A stretch of 64,000 nt of DNA from Parascardovia denticolens DSM 10105 = JCM 12538 (GCF_001042675.1 NZ_AP012333.1:1302001-1366000), one strand, 5' to 3'; counted from the stretch's first letter, positions 1-8,732 are shown. Program-made: numbers and translations. The notes: generated by a model from the letters alone, not told the origin.

Positions 1-519
1 GGCCTCTTCAGCGTAGGAAGTGTCGATCACTTGGACCTTGTACTGATGCCTTTCCGCCCAGCGGATATACATGCGCATCAGCATCTGGGCCCAGTCGGCG
101 GCGTCCACCCCGCCCGCGCCGGAACGGATGGTGACCACGGCCGCACGGTTGTCATACTCGCCGTCAAGCAAGGTTTGGATTTCGATGTCGGACAGGTCTT
201 TGGACAGCTTTTTCAGCTCGCTCCAAGCCTCCTGCTTGCTGTCCTCATCCTCTTCCTCCATTCCCAAGGAGTAGAGGGTGTCGATATCGTCAAGGCGCTG
301 ACCGGCCTCGGTCAGGCGTTTGTATTCGGCTTGGCTGGCGGACAGGTTCGACGTGACCCTCTGAGCCGTTTCGGGGTCGTCCCACAGCCCTGGGGCGCTG
401 GCCTGTTTTTCCAATTCCGCGATTTTTCCGCGCAAGGAATCCAAGCCCACCGCCTGGGTTATGGTCTCGTATTTGGAACGCGCTTCGCCTAAATCCTGAG
501 TAAAGTCATAGTCTGCCAC
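1..519 (-). CDS. prfB: Peptide chain release factor 2, N-terminal part (runs off the window)
   Basis: Release factor 2 recognises UGA and UAA stop codons and triggers peptide release on the ribosome. The minus strand is open without a stop from a GTG at 517-519 (VADYDFTQDLGEARSKYE) to the window edge. It contains the class I release-factor segment TIRSGAGGVDAADWAQMLMR, which in RF1/RF2 precedes the SPF/GGQ parts; those lie outside the window. About 173 codons are visible, roughly half of a normal RF2. The frame is continuous, so the in-frame UGA frameshift known from many prfB genes is absent, as usual in actinobacteria. The GTG start is inferred from the position of the conserved N-terminus. 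RF1 is ruled out because a separate prfA is present at 30-31 kb. Confidence 0.93.
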   Translation of the reverse strand, partial: MADYDFTQDLGEARSKYETITQAVGLDSLRGKIAELEKQASAPGLWDDPETAQRVTSNLSASQAEYKRLTEAGQRLDDIDTLYSLGMEEEDEDSKQEAWSELKKLSKDLSDIEIQTLLDGEYDNRAAVVTIRSGAGGVDAADWAQMLMRMYIRWAERHQYKVQVIDTSYAEEA

Positions 520-761
520 AAACCTAACCTTAACGCATAAGGGCCAAAAGCAAGGAAATAGGCCATTTTTTAACATCCTCAGCACAAAGGGGAGGATATT
601 TGCACATTTCGCTTACAAATCAACCCAAAAGCACGTAATGGCCGTCCAAAGCAGCTTGATCCAAGGTTGCTTGATTCAACGTTGCTTGAAGGGGCCACTT
701 GGAAGCTGCTTGAAAGCTGCTTGAAAATCACTAATTGCTTAAGGAAGTTACTTAAATGAAG
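520..761. repeat. Gap between map and prfB with degenerate 'GCTGCTTGA' repeats
   Basis: No gene is visible. About 650-771 carries roughly nine irregular copies of a 10-15 bp unit close to GCTGCTTGA/AGTTGCTTGA. Read on the minus strand the unit is TCAAG(T/C)AGCTT. The first copy coincides with the last Lys codon and TAG stop of map, and further copies run towards prfB. The remainder (520-650) presumably contains the prfB promoter, which I could not pinpoint. Confidence 0.6.
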
Positions 762-1559
762 CTACTTGAGGAGGTCCTTTTCATGGGGGCGCTTGGTCAG
801 GATGATCGGGCCCTCATCGGTGATAGCGATGGTGTGTTCGCTGTGAGCCCCACGGGAGCCGTCCACGGATTTGAGGGTCCAGCCGTCCTTGGAATCCTGG
901 TAAAGCTCATCCGTCGTCTGGAAGAACCAAGGCTCGATGGCGATCACCAGCCCCGGGCGCAGGCGATAACCTCGACCGGCCCTGCCATCGTTGGCCACAT
1001 AAGGCTCTCCATGCATGATATGCCCCACCCCGTGGCCGCCGAACTCCAGGTTGACCGGATATCCATACCCTGCGGCGACTTCCCCGATGGTGGAGGAAAT
1101 ATCGCCCAAGCGGTTCCCCGGAATGGCCATCTTGATGCCTTCGTGCAGGGCCTCCTCCGTGGCTTGGATGAGGCGGAGGTCCTCCGGGCGCTTATCCTGG
1201 CCGACCACGAAACTGATGGCGGAATCCCCCACCCATCCGGCGACGTTGATGGCCAGATCCAAGCTGACCAAATCCCCGTCCTTCAGATCATAATCGAAGG
1301 GAACCCCATGCAGGACGGCGTCATTGACGGACGTGCAGATGTAGTGGGCGAAAGGACCGGTACCGAAATCGGGAGCGTAATCCACATAGCAGGACTCGGC
1401 ATCCGGCCGGGCTTCGATCTGTTCCTTGACGTAGTTGTCGATGTCCAGCAGATTCGTGCCGACCGTCGTGGTTTCCTTCAAATGCTCCAGAATCTGACCG
1501 ACAAAAGCGCCGGCAGCACGCATCTCTTTGATCTCCTGCGGAGTCTTCAACTCGATCAT
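762..1559 (-). CDS. map: Type I methionine aminopeptidase
   Basis: This 265-residue protein has the pita-bread metallopeptidase fold that removes the initiator methionine from nascent proteins. All five metal ligands are visible: D101 (in SLDLA), D112 (in GDSA), H176 (in GGHGVGH), E209 (in IAIEPW) and E241 (in SEHT). The substrate histidine lies in AVLHGVP near residue 84. The length fits the family, and no N-terminal zinc-finger extension is present. It is transcribed towards prfB, 242 bp away. The ATG start has only a weak ribosome site but gives the normal N-terminus (IELKTPQEIKEMRAAG). The 3' end is the first unit of the short repeat tract in the gap that follows. Confidence 0.96.
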   Translation of the reverse strand: MIELKTPQEIKEMRAAGAFVGQILEHLKETTTVGTNLLDIDNYVKEQIEARPDAESCYVDYAPDFGTGPFAHYICTSVNDAVLHGVPFDYDLKDGDLVSLDLAINVAGWVGDSAISFVVGQDKRPEDLRLIQATEEALHEGIKMAIPGNRLGDISSTIGEVAAGYGYPVNLEFGGHGVGHIMHGEPYVANDGRAGRGYRLRPGLVIAIEPWFFQTTDELYQDSKDGWTLKSVDGSRGAHSEHTIAITDEGPIILTKRPHEKDLLK

Positions 1560-1943
1560 CGGTATTCGCCTATCCGTTTCCTCTGGTTTCTTCCGATTCC
1601 TTCGTGATCGGACGGGGCGGCGGCGAGCGAAACTCGACGACGCCTTGCGAAACCAACCTTGGTTTTCGGAAGACCTTGTTCATCCATTGACCTCCACTAT
1701 AGTAGTCGCCCCCTTCGGCAGACGGAATCGCGTCCTTTTCACTCTTGCTTGCGGGCTCGTGAAGAAGCTCTTCCCAAGCCCCCTCTCATAGCCCTTCCCA
1801 TGACGCTTCCTGCGGCCCTTCCCATGACGCTTCCCCTAATACTTCTACTTCCTATGGGCCTTCCTATGGTCCTTTCTTGGGATACGGACTTCCGCCAAAA
1901 ACCGCGGCCCCGTCCGTTCGCCTCTTCTTGCTAGGTTAGGAGC
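1560..1943. repeat. Divergent spacer map/peptidase with a 20-bp direct repeat
   Basis: This 384-bp gap separates two divergently transcribed genes and holds no convincing ORF. GCCCTTCCCATGACGCTTCC occurs at 1791-1810 and again at 1815-1834, followed by diverged copies (CTTCCTATGGGCCTTCCTATGG) up to about 1880. TTAGGAGC just before 1944 is the ribosome site of the peptidase gene. I could not assign promoters with confidence. Confidence 0.55.
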
Positions 1944-4031
1944 ATGGAACAAACACATAATGAAACCAATGCCGAATTGCAAGGCATCCTTGATAACCTC
2001 TCCTCCACCGTCAAGCCCCAGGATGATTTCTTCCGTTACGTGAACGGACCCTGGCTCGACACGTATCAGCTCCCCGAAGACCGGCCCCGCTTCGGCTCCT
2101 TCGACCAGCTGATTGAGGATTCCGAAGAGCACGTCCATGACATTTTGGACAACTCCCCTGAAACCGCACCCAAGTCCGCTGGTCTCTACCACGCTTACTT
2201 GGATAAGCAGGCGCGCGAGGCGGCCGGCATCACGCCCATCCGCGCCCAGCTGGACGCCCTTGAGGCGGCCTCGAACAAGGAGGAGCTGACCCGCGTTTTG
2301 GGCAAGCTGAACGTCTCCGACGGCCCCCTGCCCTTTGAATTCTTCGTGGACGCCGACCCCAAGGACCCGGAAACCAACGCTTTGGTGATGGAACAAGGCG
2401 GCCTGGGCCTGCCCAACGAATCCTACTACCGTGAGGATAACTTCGCCTCCGTGCGGGCCGCTTACCCGGTCATGCTGGGCAAGTTCTTCGCCCTCTCCGG
2501 CGATGCTTCCGATGAGGAGGAAGGAAGGAAACTGGGCCAGCGCGTGCTCGACTTGGAGACCAAGATCGCCGCCCATCACTGGGACAACGTGCGCACCCGC
2601 GACGTGAACGCCACCTACAACAAGCTCGGCCTGGCAGAGGTCGAAAAGGCCTTGACCAACTTCAACCTGTCCGCTTGGCTTGACGCTTGGCAGCAGGAGT
2701 TCGACTCCTCTTCCGTCGCCTCCGCCTTCCATGTGGACATCCACAAGGCCTTCGATGGCGCCATCGTCAGCGAGCCTAGCTTCTTGGAGGGCTTTGATCA
2801 GGTCTGGCAAGAGGCCTCCTTGGAAGACCTCAAGCTGATCTTCAAGGCCCACCTGCTCATCCACTGGTCCGCCTATCTGACCGAGGAACTGGATCAGATC
2901 CATTTCGACTTCTACGGCACCACCCTGTTCGGGACCAGCAAGCAACGCGAGCCTTGGCGTCGCGCCATCCGTCTGATCGACGGGATCTGCGGCGAAGAAA
3001 TCGGCAAGGAATACGCGAAGCGCTACTTCCCCGCTTCCAGCAAAGAGCGGATGGAGAAGTTGGTGGCCGACCTGATTTCCGCCTACCGCGTATCCATCTC
3101 TGGCAGCACCTGGCTGGGTGAGGAAACTAAGAAGAAGGCTTTGGACAAGTTGGACCTGTTCACCCCGATGATCGGATATACCGAGCGTTGGCGCGACTAT
3201 TCGGCCTTGGACCTCCAGGACTCCTATTCCCTTATGGAGAACATGTTCAACGCGGCCCAATGGTCCAATGGCTACAACCTGAGCCGCGTCGGCCAGCCCG
3301 TCGACAAGGGCGAGTGGCTGATGAACCCGCAGACGGTCAACGCTTACTACAATCCGACCACGAATGTGATCGTTTTCCCGGCCGCCATTCTGCAGCCTCC
3401 TTTCTTCAACCCAGATGCCGACGACGCGACGAACTACGGCGCTATCGGCGCCGTGATCGGTCACGAGATCGGCCACGGTTTCGATGACCAAGGCAGCGAG
3501 TTCGATGGCCATGGCAAGCTGACCAGCTGGTGGACGGAGCAGGATCATGAGAATTTCAAGACCCGCACCGCCGACCTCATCGACGAATACAACCATTTCA
3601 CCCCCTTGGTCGTCGCTCGTAAGTACGAGGAGGAAGGCAAGGCCGACGGCATGCCTCACGTCAATGGAGGCTTCACCACCGGCGAGAACATCGGTGACCT
3701 GAGCGGCGTCAACATCTCCCTCAAGGCCCTGGCCATCTCCGCTGGAGCTCAGAATGACTCCCGCGAAGAAATGGACAAGGCCTTTGAGAAGTTGGGCGTG
3801 ATCTCCGGAAAGAGCGCATTGGAACGCTACTTCCTTTCTTACGCTCATATCTGGCGCGAGAAGACCACGGAAGGTTATGCGGAGCAGATGCTGCAGATTG
3901 ATCCCCACTCCCCCGCCGAATTCCGCGTGAACGGCATCGTGGCCAACGTCGATCGTTTCTATGAGACTTTCAACGTTCAACCCAGCGATGCCCTTTACAT
4001 CGAGCCCGACAAGCGCGTTCGCATCTGGTGA
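1944..4031 (+). CDS. pepO: M13 family zinc endopeptidase (PepO/neprilysin type)
   Basis: The protein has 695 residues and is a neprilysin-like oligopeptidase. The zinc site is VIGHEIGHGFDDQG, with H507 and H511 as ligands and E508 as catalytic base. The third ligand is E581 in GENIGDLSG, with D585 behind it. The substrate-binding NAYYNPTTNVIVFPA motif precedes the zinc helix, as in all M13 enzymes. The N-terminal 400 residues form the helical lid. There is no signal peptide or membrane anchor, so it should be cytoplasmic and degrade peptides, as known for PepO of lactic acid bacteria. AGGAG six bases before the ATG supports the start. It is a single-gene unit ending in a strong hairpin. Confidence 0.95.
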   Translation: MEQTHNETNAELQGILDNLSSTVKPQDDFFRYVNGPWLDTYQLPEDRPRFGSFDQLIEDSEEHVHDILDNSPETAPKSAGLYHAYLDKQAREAAGITPIRAQLDALEAASNKEELTRVLGKLNVSDGPLPFEFFVDADPKDPETNALVMEQGGLGLPNESYYREDNFASVRAAYPVMLGKFFALSGDASDEEEGRKLGQRVLDLETKIAAHHWDNVRTRDVNATYNKLGLAEVEKALTNFNLSAWLDAWQQEFDSSSVASAFHVDIHKAFDGAIVSEPSFLEGFDQVWQEASLEDLKLIFKAHLLIHWSAYLTEELDQIHFDFYGTTLFGTSKQREPWRRAIRLIDGICGEEIGKEYAKRYFPASSKERMEKLVADLISAYRVSISGSTWLGEETKKKALDKLDLFTPMIGYTERWRDYSALDLQDSYSLMENMFNAAQWSNGYNLSRVGQPVDKGEWLMNPQTVNAYYNPTTNVIVFPAAILQPPFFNPDADDATNYGAIGAVIGHEIGHGFDDQGSEFDGHGKLTSWWTEQDHENFKTRTADLIDEYNHFTPLVVARKYEEEGKADGMPHVNGGFTTGENIGDLSGVNISLKALAISAGAQNDSREEMDKAFEKLGVISGKSALERYFLSYAHIWREKTTEGYAEQMLQIDPHSPAEFRVNGIVANVDRFYETFNVQPSDALYIEPDKRVRIW

Positions 4032-4111
4032 CCACAGGACGAGCGTAGGTCTTTGAGTCCGCTTTGGTGAGTTAGACCCTCCTGACGGATGTGACCAGCG
4101 TCCTGGCCCTA

Positions 4112-4143
4112 GGGTGGGAAGCCGACCGGGCTTCCCACCCTTT
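4112..4143 (+). terminator. Intrinsic terminator of the M13 peptidase gene
   Basis: A perfect 12-bp stem (GGGTGGGAAGCC pairing with GGCTTCCCACCC) with a 5-base loop is followed by TTT, 80 bp past the stop codon. Confidence 0.85.
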
Positions 4144-4168
4144 GCCATTCTCAGGAAAGAGAAGAGTG

Positions 4169-4255
4169 AAAGGTCGAAGGACTGAAGACCAAAAGGCTGA
4201 AGGGCTGACGTATTGACGGGTTGGCGGCTTAAAGGACTGAAGGACTGAGGTTTTG
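4169..4255. repeat. Degenerate 'AAGGACTGA' repeat tract
   Basis: The gap 4144-4307 is filled by irregular copies of a 9-10 bp unit near AAGGACTGA/AGGGCTGA. No ORF or RNA is evident. It separates the peptidase terminator from the 3' end of the convergent SSB-like gene. Confidence 0.5.
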
Positions 4256-4307
4256 AAGAACCGGCGGAAACCCAAAGGACCCGAATAAGTCCAGTGGGAT
4301 TAGGCGT

Positions 4308-4865
4308 CTACGCCTCTTGCCCCACAAGCTCCTGTTGGAAAGCGGGCTGACCCGAAGGCTCAGGGTCCCGCTCGAAGGAACCGAATTCATCGGCTCCCGG
4401 CGCGGTCCCCTGGTTCAAGCCTCCCGACTCGTCCGGGAGGGCCTTCCCCTCAGCCCCTCCCGGCTTGTGGACCACGGACTCTTCGGCAGAATCCTGCTGG
4501 GAAGGTTTCATACGGATGAAGGCGGAACGTCCCAGAGCCAAATCATGTCCAATGCCGGTTGCATCGATGATGGTCATGGAATGGTTCCTCCCATCTTTTT
4601 GCCATTGATCCGTCGTGACGTTCCCGACCACGATGACGGGATCGCCCACATGCACCGAGGTGAGAACATTCGTCGCCAACTCCCGGTAACAGCGCACATC
4701 CAGCCAAGTTGTGGAAGCCTCCTGCCACTGTTGGGCCCGTCGATTCCAATAATTCCTGGTCGCCGCGATCCGGAAGCGGCACACGGGGATCGACTGGTCA
4801 TGACTGATCCTCTTGGGCTCCTGCCCCACATAACCGATAACGGTGACCATCGCCTGCTGACTCAT
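4308..4865 (-). CDS. Single-stranded DNA-binding protein, divergent paralogue
   Basis: The protein has 185 residues. Residues 1-110 match the SSB OB-fold: VTVIGYVGQEPKRI, FRIAATRNYWN, WLDVRCYRELATNV, and VGDPVIVVGNVTTDQW. The remainder is a disordered Pro/Gly/Glu-rich tail. That tail ends in ELVGQEA and lacks the acidic DDDIPF-type tip by which housekeeping SSB recruits partner proteins. It is therefore probably a second SSB rather than the replication SSB, which in actinobacteria normally sits between rpsF and rpsR. AAGGAGGA precedes two consecutive ATGs; the second (4865) has the better spacing. The neighbours (proS, Pif1-like helicase, orn) do not form an obvious replication operon with it. 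Confidence 0.85.
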   Translation of the reverse strand: MSQQAMVTVIGYVGQEPKRISHDQSIPVCRFRIAATRNYWNRRAQQWQEASTTWLDVRCYRELATNVLTSVHVGDPVIVVGNVTTDQWQKDGRNHSMTIIDATGIGHDLALGRSAFIRMKPSQQDSAEESVVHKPGGAEGKALPDESGGLNQGTAPGADEFGSFERDPEPSGQPAFQQELVGQEA

Positions 4866-5269
4866 CATTCCTCCTTAATCCGGCGGCATGTCCGCGGAAG
4901 GATTCTGCGGACAGCTAATTGAGTCTTCTCCGGACAACGTCATCCGGATACGTCTCCACTATGCGCCAGACGAGGCCGGGATGCCAACAGGAAAGACCAA
5001 TGTGGTCAAATGTGCCATTTTTCGGCTCTTCTCCACATCTGCCTTCCCTCATGGGGATAAGTGATGTGGATAAGGGGCGAAATCAAAGAAAACGAAAAGA
5101 CCGAAACGAAAGGATAGAAGAGAAAAGCAGAGAAAAGAGGAAGAGAACAGAAGAGAGAAAACAAGCCTACCTGCCCTGGCCCGGAAAAATCCAGACAAGC
5201 ACAGGTAGGCCTTGGTTCAAGCAGGTCCTGCAAACGGGACAACAGGTCCTATGAATGAAACAGCAGATC
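4866..5269. promoter_or_regulatory. Spacer with two DnaA-box-like sites and a purine tract
   Basis: This gap has no gene. On the minus strand it contains TTATCCACA (5066-5074), identical to the DnaA-box consensus, and TTATCCCCA (5053-5061), one base off, 13 bp apart. 5081-5164 is a purine-rich strand (G/A with a few C/T). 5165-5210 is a hairpin and 5222-5305 a 21-bp repeat. It should also hold the promoter of the SSB-like gene. Whether DnaA binds here is not known. Confidence 0.45.
5165..5210 (-). terminator. Hairpin downstream of proS
   Basis: Nine-bp arms GCCTACCTG (5165-5173) and CAGGTAGGC (5202-5210) enclose a 28-base loop, about 60 bp past the proS stop. No long T-run follows, so termination is plausible but not certain. 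Confidence 0.45.
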
Positions 5270-5305
5270 CTACAAGCGGAACAGTAGGTCCTGAACGGCT
5301 TGAGC
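5222..5305. repeat. 21-bp tandem repeat made from the last seven codons of proS
   Basis: Four consecutive 21-bp units (5222-5242, 5243-5263, 5264-5284, 5285-5305) share the core CAGGTCCT...GG/AACA. On the minus strand they read, in the proS frame, QDLLFRL-stop, DLLFHS-stop, DLLSRLQ, DLLEP. The terminal heptapeptide codons of proS have therefore been copied downstream past the stop and have then drifted. Confidence 0.75.
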
Positions 5306-7063
5306 GGCCTGATCCAGCGGGACCACATCCTTTTCGCCCGTGGCCCGGTTGCGGATTTCCACCGTGCCGTCGCTCAAGGTATCCCGGCCGACGACCACGA
5401 TCATAGGCAGGCCTAGAAGCTCGGAATCCTTGAATTTCACACCAGGAGACATCTTCGCACGGTCATCGTAGAGGACTTCCACATCGGCCTTCTCCAAGTC
5501 ACCCAGCAAGGACTCAGCCAAATCGTAAGCCTTCTGGTCCTTGCCGGTGGCAATCAGGTGGACCTGAGCCGGAGCTACGGACAAAGGCCAAATCAGCCCC
5601 TTATCATCATGATGGGCTTCGGCGATGCAGGACATGACGCGGGAGACCCCGATGCCGTAACACCCCATCCACACAGGGACGGCCTTACCGTTCTGATTCA
5701 GCACATTGAGCCCCATGGCCTTGGAATACTTCAGCCCCAGCTGGAAGACCTGGCCGATCTCCACTCCGCGCTCGAAGCTCAAAGGGCCGGAACCGTCAGG
5801 GCTCATATCGCCGTGGCGCACCTGCACGGCTTCCACCCTGCCATCAGCCTTGAAATCGCGCCCATAGACGAAATCGCGCACATGTTTGCCAGCATGGTCG
5901 GCGCCGGTCACCCAGGCGCTGCCTTCCACCACATGAGGATCCAGCAGGTAGGTCAAAGCCTTCTTGTTGCCGACCTGGCGGCCCTGAGGCCCCACGACGC
6001 CCGGCCCCATGTAACCTTTGACCAGTTCGGGATGCTTGGCCAAGTCCTCTTCGGTGGCTTCCTCGATCTCAGCCGGGGAGAAGCTGGCTTCCAAACGCTT
6101 CATATCCACTTCGCGATCGCCGGGAACGCCCACAATCACCAGCTCCCGCTGACCGTCAGGATGCTTAACGGCGATGACCAGGTTTTTCAGCACATCGCTG
6201 GCGGCCCAGGCGCGGCCATCCTCGCGAGGCGAGCTGGCGTTCAGCTGAGAGACCAAAGAGTCAATGGTGGGAGAATCAGGGGTGTCCACCACGGTGGCCG
6301 CAGGGGTCTGGGAATAATCGACCGGATCCATGGCGGGAGTGGTCAAAGCCTCCACGTTCCATGCCTTGCCGGAAGGAGCCAAAGCGAAAGTATCCTCCCC
6401 GATGGGCAAAGGAGCCAGGAATTCCTCGGACTCGGAGCCGCCCATAGGTCCTGAGACGGCGTGGACGATCACATAATCGACAGCCAGGCGGTGGAAAATC
6501 CGCTCGTAGGCCGCCCTCTCAGCCAGGTAGGATTTCTTCAGGCCTTCCTCATCGATATCGAAGGAGTAGGCGTCCTTCATGACGAACTGACGGCCGCGAA
6601 TCATGCCGGCTCGAGGCCGGAATTCATCGCGATACTTGCCTTGGATCTGGTAGAGGGTGACGGGCAAGTCCTTATAAGAGGTATACATATCCTTGACCAT
6701 GAGGGTGAACATCTCCTCATGGGTGGGGGCCAGCAGATAATCGGCCCCGTGGCGGTCTTTGAAGCGGAAGATGTTGTCCCCGTATTCCTCCCAGCGATTG
6801 GACATCTGGTAAGGCTCCCGGGGCATCATAGCGGGGAAATGCACTTCCTGGGCCCCCAGGGCGTTGATCTCCTCACGGATGATGGCCTCGATCTTGTTGA
6901 GGACTTTCAGACCCAAAGGCAGCCAGGAATAAAGGCCGGGGCCGATTTTGCGAATATAGCCGGCACGGATGAGCAACTTGGCGGAATCCACATCAGCGTC
7001 GGCCGGGTCGTCGCGCAAAGTGCGCAGGAACAAGGTAGACATACGTAGTGCTTGAGAACTCAT
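5270..7063 (-). CDS. proS: Prolyl-tRNA synthetase
   Basis: This is a class II synthetase that charges tRNA-Pro. It has about 597 residues, the bacterial (E. coli-like) length that includes the editing INS domain. Visible are the N-terminal STLFLRTLRDDPADADV, motif 1 (LLIRAGYIRKIGPGLYSWLPLGLKVLNKIEAIIREE), motif 2 (QIQGKYRDEFRPRAGMIRGRQFVMKDAYSF), the INS domain near residues 225-400 (including AGKHVRDFVYGRDF), motif 3 (CYGIGVSRVMSCIAEAHHD), and the C-terminal anticodon-binding domain. Three in-frame ATGs are possible. I chose 7063 (MSSQALRMSTLF) because bifidobacterial ProS commonly begins this way; the ribosome site is poor for all three. The final codons overlap the 21-bp repeat. Confidence 0.95.
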   Translation of the reverse strand: MSSQALRMSTLFLRTLRDDPADADVDSAKLLIRAGYIRKIGPGLYSWLPLGLKVLNKIEAIIREEINALGAQEVHFPAMMPREPYQMSNRWEEYGDNIFRFKDRHGADYLLAPTHEEMFTLMVKDMYTSYKDLPVTLYQIQGKYRDEFRPRAGMIRGRQFVMKDAYSFDIDEEGLKKSYLAERAAYERIFHRLAVDYVIVHAVSGPMGGSESEEFLAPLPIGEDTFALAPSGKAWNVEALTTPAMDPVDYSQTPAATVVDTPDSPTIDSLVSQLNASSPREDGRAWAASDVLKNLVIAVKHPDGQRELVIVGVPGDREVDMKRLEASFSPAEIEEATEEDLAKHPELVKGYMGPGVVGPQGRQVGNKKALTYLLDPHVVEGSAWVTGADHAGKHVRDFVYGRDFKADGRVEAVQVRHGDMSPDGSGPLSFERGVEIGQVFQLGLKYSKAMGLNVLNQNGKAVPVWMGCYGIGVSRVMSCIAEAHHDDKGLIWPLSVAPAQVHLIATGKDQKAYDLAESLLGDLEKADVEVLYDDRAKMSPGVKFKDSELLGLPMIVVVGRDTLSDGTVEIRNRATGEKDVVPLDQAAQAVQDLLFRL

Positions 7064-7190
7064 AACCCCACACATTACAGGCGTTTATCGACGAGGGAGG
7101 AAGCCGACGGAAGCGGGTGTGAGTGAGAGGAAGTTAGGGAGATATCGGGCGGGAGTGAAGAAGGAAGCCGGAAGAAGCGGGCGGGACGAA

Positions 7191-8732
7191 TCAGAAAAGC
7201 TGCCCTTGGCCGAATTCGTCCGAGACCGACTCCGAATCCAAATCCGAATCCGCCCCCTGTCCTGCCAACCTTCCCGAAGATCGGCCGCCCTTACCGACCT
7301 GAGCCTGCTTTTCGCCTTGAATCCGGAAGGAGGCCGCCCCTTCCTTCTCCAAGATGGCCGCCGCGGCTTCGGAGGCCCGCCGCAAATCGGAATCCCCCAT
7401 GATCGCCTGCTGGGAGATGAGGAAGGCCCGGTTGCTGATCCCCGTCAGATAAAGGCCTTCCAGATTCTCCACCCGGGACAGGGCCACATACCCCATCCCT
7501 GGAGCGAAAGTCCGACGCAGGTCCATGACCGCCCGGTCCAAGGTCATCCCCTGGGACTTGTGGATGGTAATCCCCCAAGCCAGACGCAGGGGGACCTGGT
7601 TGACCGAAGCCAGAACCATCTCCCCGTCCAGGGTCTCCCAAGCGGCCGGAGCCATGGTGACCAAGTGGCCATTATCGAACTTCACCTGGGGGTATCCCCC
7701 TTTCCTCCCGGGCAGGAAGCCGGCCACCGTCCCCAAAGACCCGTTGACGTACTGGCGCTCCGGATCGTTGCGCAAGGCCATGACCGTCGCCCCGACTTTG
7801 AGGACCAGCCTCTGCGGAGCCAGCATGTTCTTCTTGAGCCTGTCCACCAGCGGGGCGGCCCCGGCCTCGGTCGCCAGGAAAACATGCTCTTCCTGGTTGA
7901 TTTGTGCCAGCTTGGCCATGTTGAGCGTATCGGCCGTCTTGTTCATCGGGAAGAGGTGGACGGTCGCCTCCCCCTCTTTCGGCAGAAGGCCCACCCGAGT
8001 CGTCAACAGGTCGCAATCATCCTGGCTGACCTGGCCGGAGCGGATATTCGAAAGAACGGTCAAGAGCTGGCTATCGTCCTGACGATGCTGCTCGGTCAGG
8101 TAGCAGACGACCGGATCTAGGACCTCCCAACAGAGGGCTTCGGTCACATAGCCTTCCGGGTCCTTGCCCAAGGCCGCATAGCGCTGGCGCGAATTCGTGT
8201 AAGCCAGGCCCGCATTCACCAGATCCGCATTGGTCCGGGCTTTGCTGACCGGCGGCAGCTGATAAAGGTCTCCGGACATGACCACCTGGATGCCGCCGAA
8301 AGGCTGGTCGGACCGTTTGATCGCCCGGCAGACTTCGTCCACCATGTCCAGCAGCCAAGCATGAATCATGGAGACTTCGTCGATGACCAGGACGTCCGTG
8401 GCCTTGATGGCCTTGCGCCGCCGGGTTTTGATGCGTTTCAGGACATCCGGGGTGAGGACCGTGTCCAAGCCGACTCCCGACCAGGCGTGGATGGTCTGGC
8501 CGTTGATGTGGGTGGCGGCGATGCCGGTGGAAGCGGTCATGGCCACGGTGAGCCCTTGGGCCCGGGCCTGGTCGACGAATTCGTTGAGGACGTAGGTCTT
8601 GCCTGACCCCGGGGCCCCAGTCAGGAAAACCGGCACCCCGCTGGAAAGGATGGCGAGCGCTTGTGACTGTTTCACTTTTCGGCGATGACCTTTCTCTGGA
8701 TCAGCGGCCCCGAGGCCGGGGATTCGAATCAA
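7191..8732 (-). CDS. Pif1/RecD-like SF1B DNA helicase
   Basis: This ATP-dependent helicase has up to 513 residues. Walker A is FLTGAPGSGKTYVLNEF, Walker B is VLVIDEVSMIHAWLLD, and motif III is VVMSGDLYQLPPVS. The later motifs are LAWGITIHKSQGMTLDRAVMDL and GMGYVALSRVENLEGLYL. This layout is that of Pif1/RecD2 enzymes, which unwind 5'-3' and act on replication or recombination intermediates. The family is established; the role here is inferred. The reading frame opens at a TTG (8732), but a GTG at VKQSQALAIL about 20 codons downstream is an equally good start. The tail (DSDLDSESVSDEFGQGQLF) is acidic, and its DNA is a TCCGAATCC-type microrepeat. It lies downstream of orn on the same strand. 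Confidence 0.85.
   Translation of the reverse strand: MIRIPGLGAADPEKGHRRKVKQSQALAILSSGVPVFLTGAPGSGKTYVLNEFVDQARAQGLTVAMTASTGIAATHINGQTIHAWSGVGLDTVLTPDVLKRIKTRRRKAIKATDVLVIDEVSMIHAWLLDMVDEVCRAIKRSDQPFGGIQVVMSGDLYQLPPVSKARTNADLVNAGLAYTNSRQRYAALGKDPEGYVTEALCWEVLDPVVCYLTEQHRQDDSQLLTVLSNIRSGQVSQDDCDLLTTRVGLLPKEGEATVHLFPMNKTADTLNMAKLAQINQEEHVFLATEAGAAPLVDRLKKNMLAPQRLVLKVGATVMALRNDPERQYVNGSLGTVAGFLPGRKGGYPQVKFDNGHLVTMAPAAWETLDGEMVLASVNQVPLRLAWGITIHKSQGMTLDRAVMDLRRTFAPGMGYVALSRVENLEGLYLTGISNRAFLISQQAIMGDSDLRRASEAAAAILEKEGAASFRIQGEKQAQVGKGGRSSGRLAGQGADSDLDSESVSDEFGQGQLF

Noticed and set aside
1-519. Possible programmed frameshift in prfB
   Set aside because: The frame from the GTG start is open and continuous with the conserved RF2 sequence, so no shift is required.
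1845-4148. 767-codon minus-strand ORF antisense to the M13 peptidase
   Set aside because: It mirrors the codon bias of the real gene; the plus strand has the complete M13 signature and a ribosome site.
5053-5074. Chromosomal origin of replication
   Set aside because: Only two boxes, no dnaA/dnaN neighbours and no AT-rich unwinding region.
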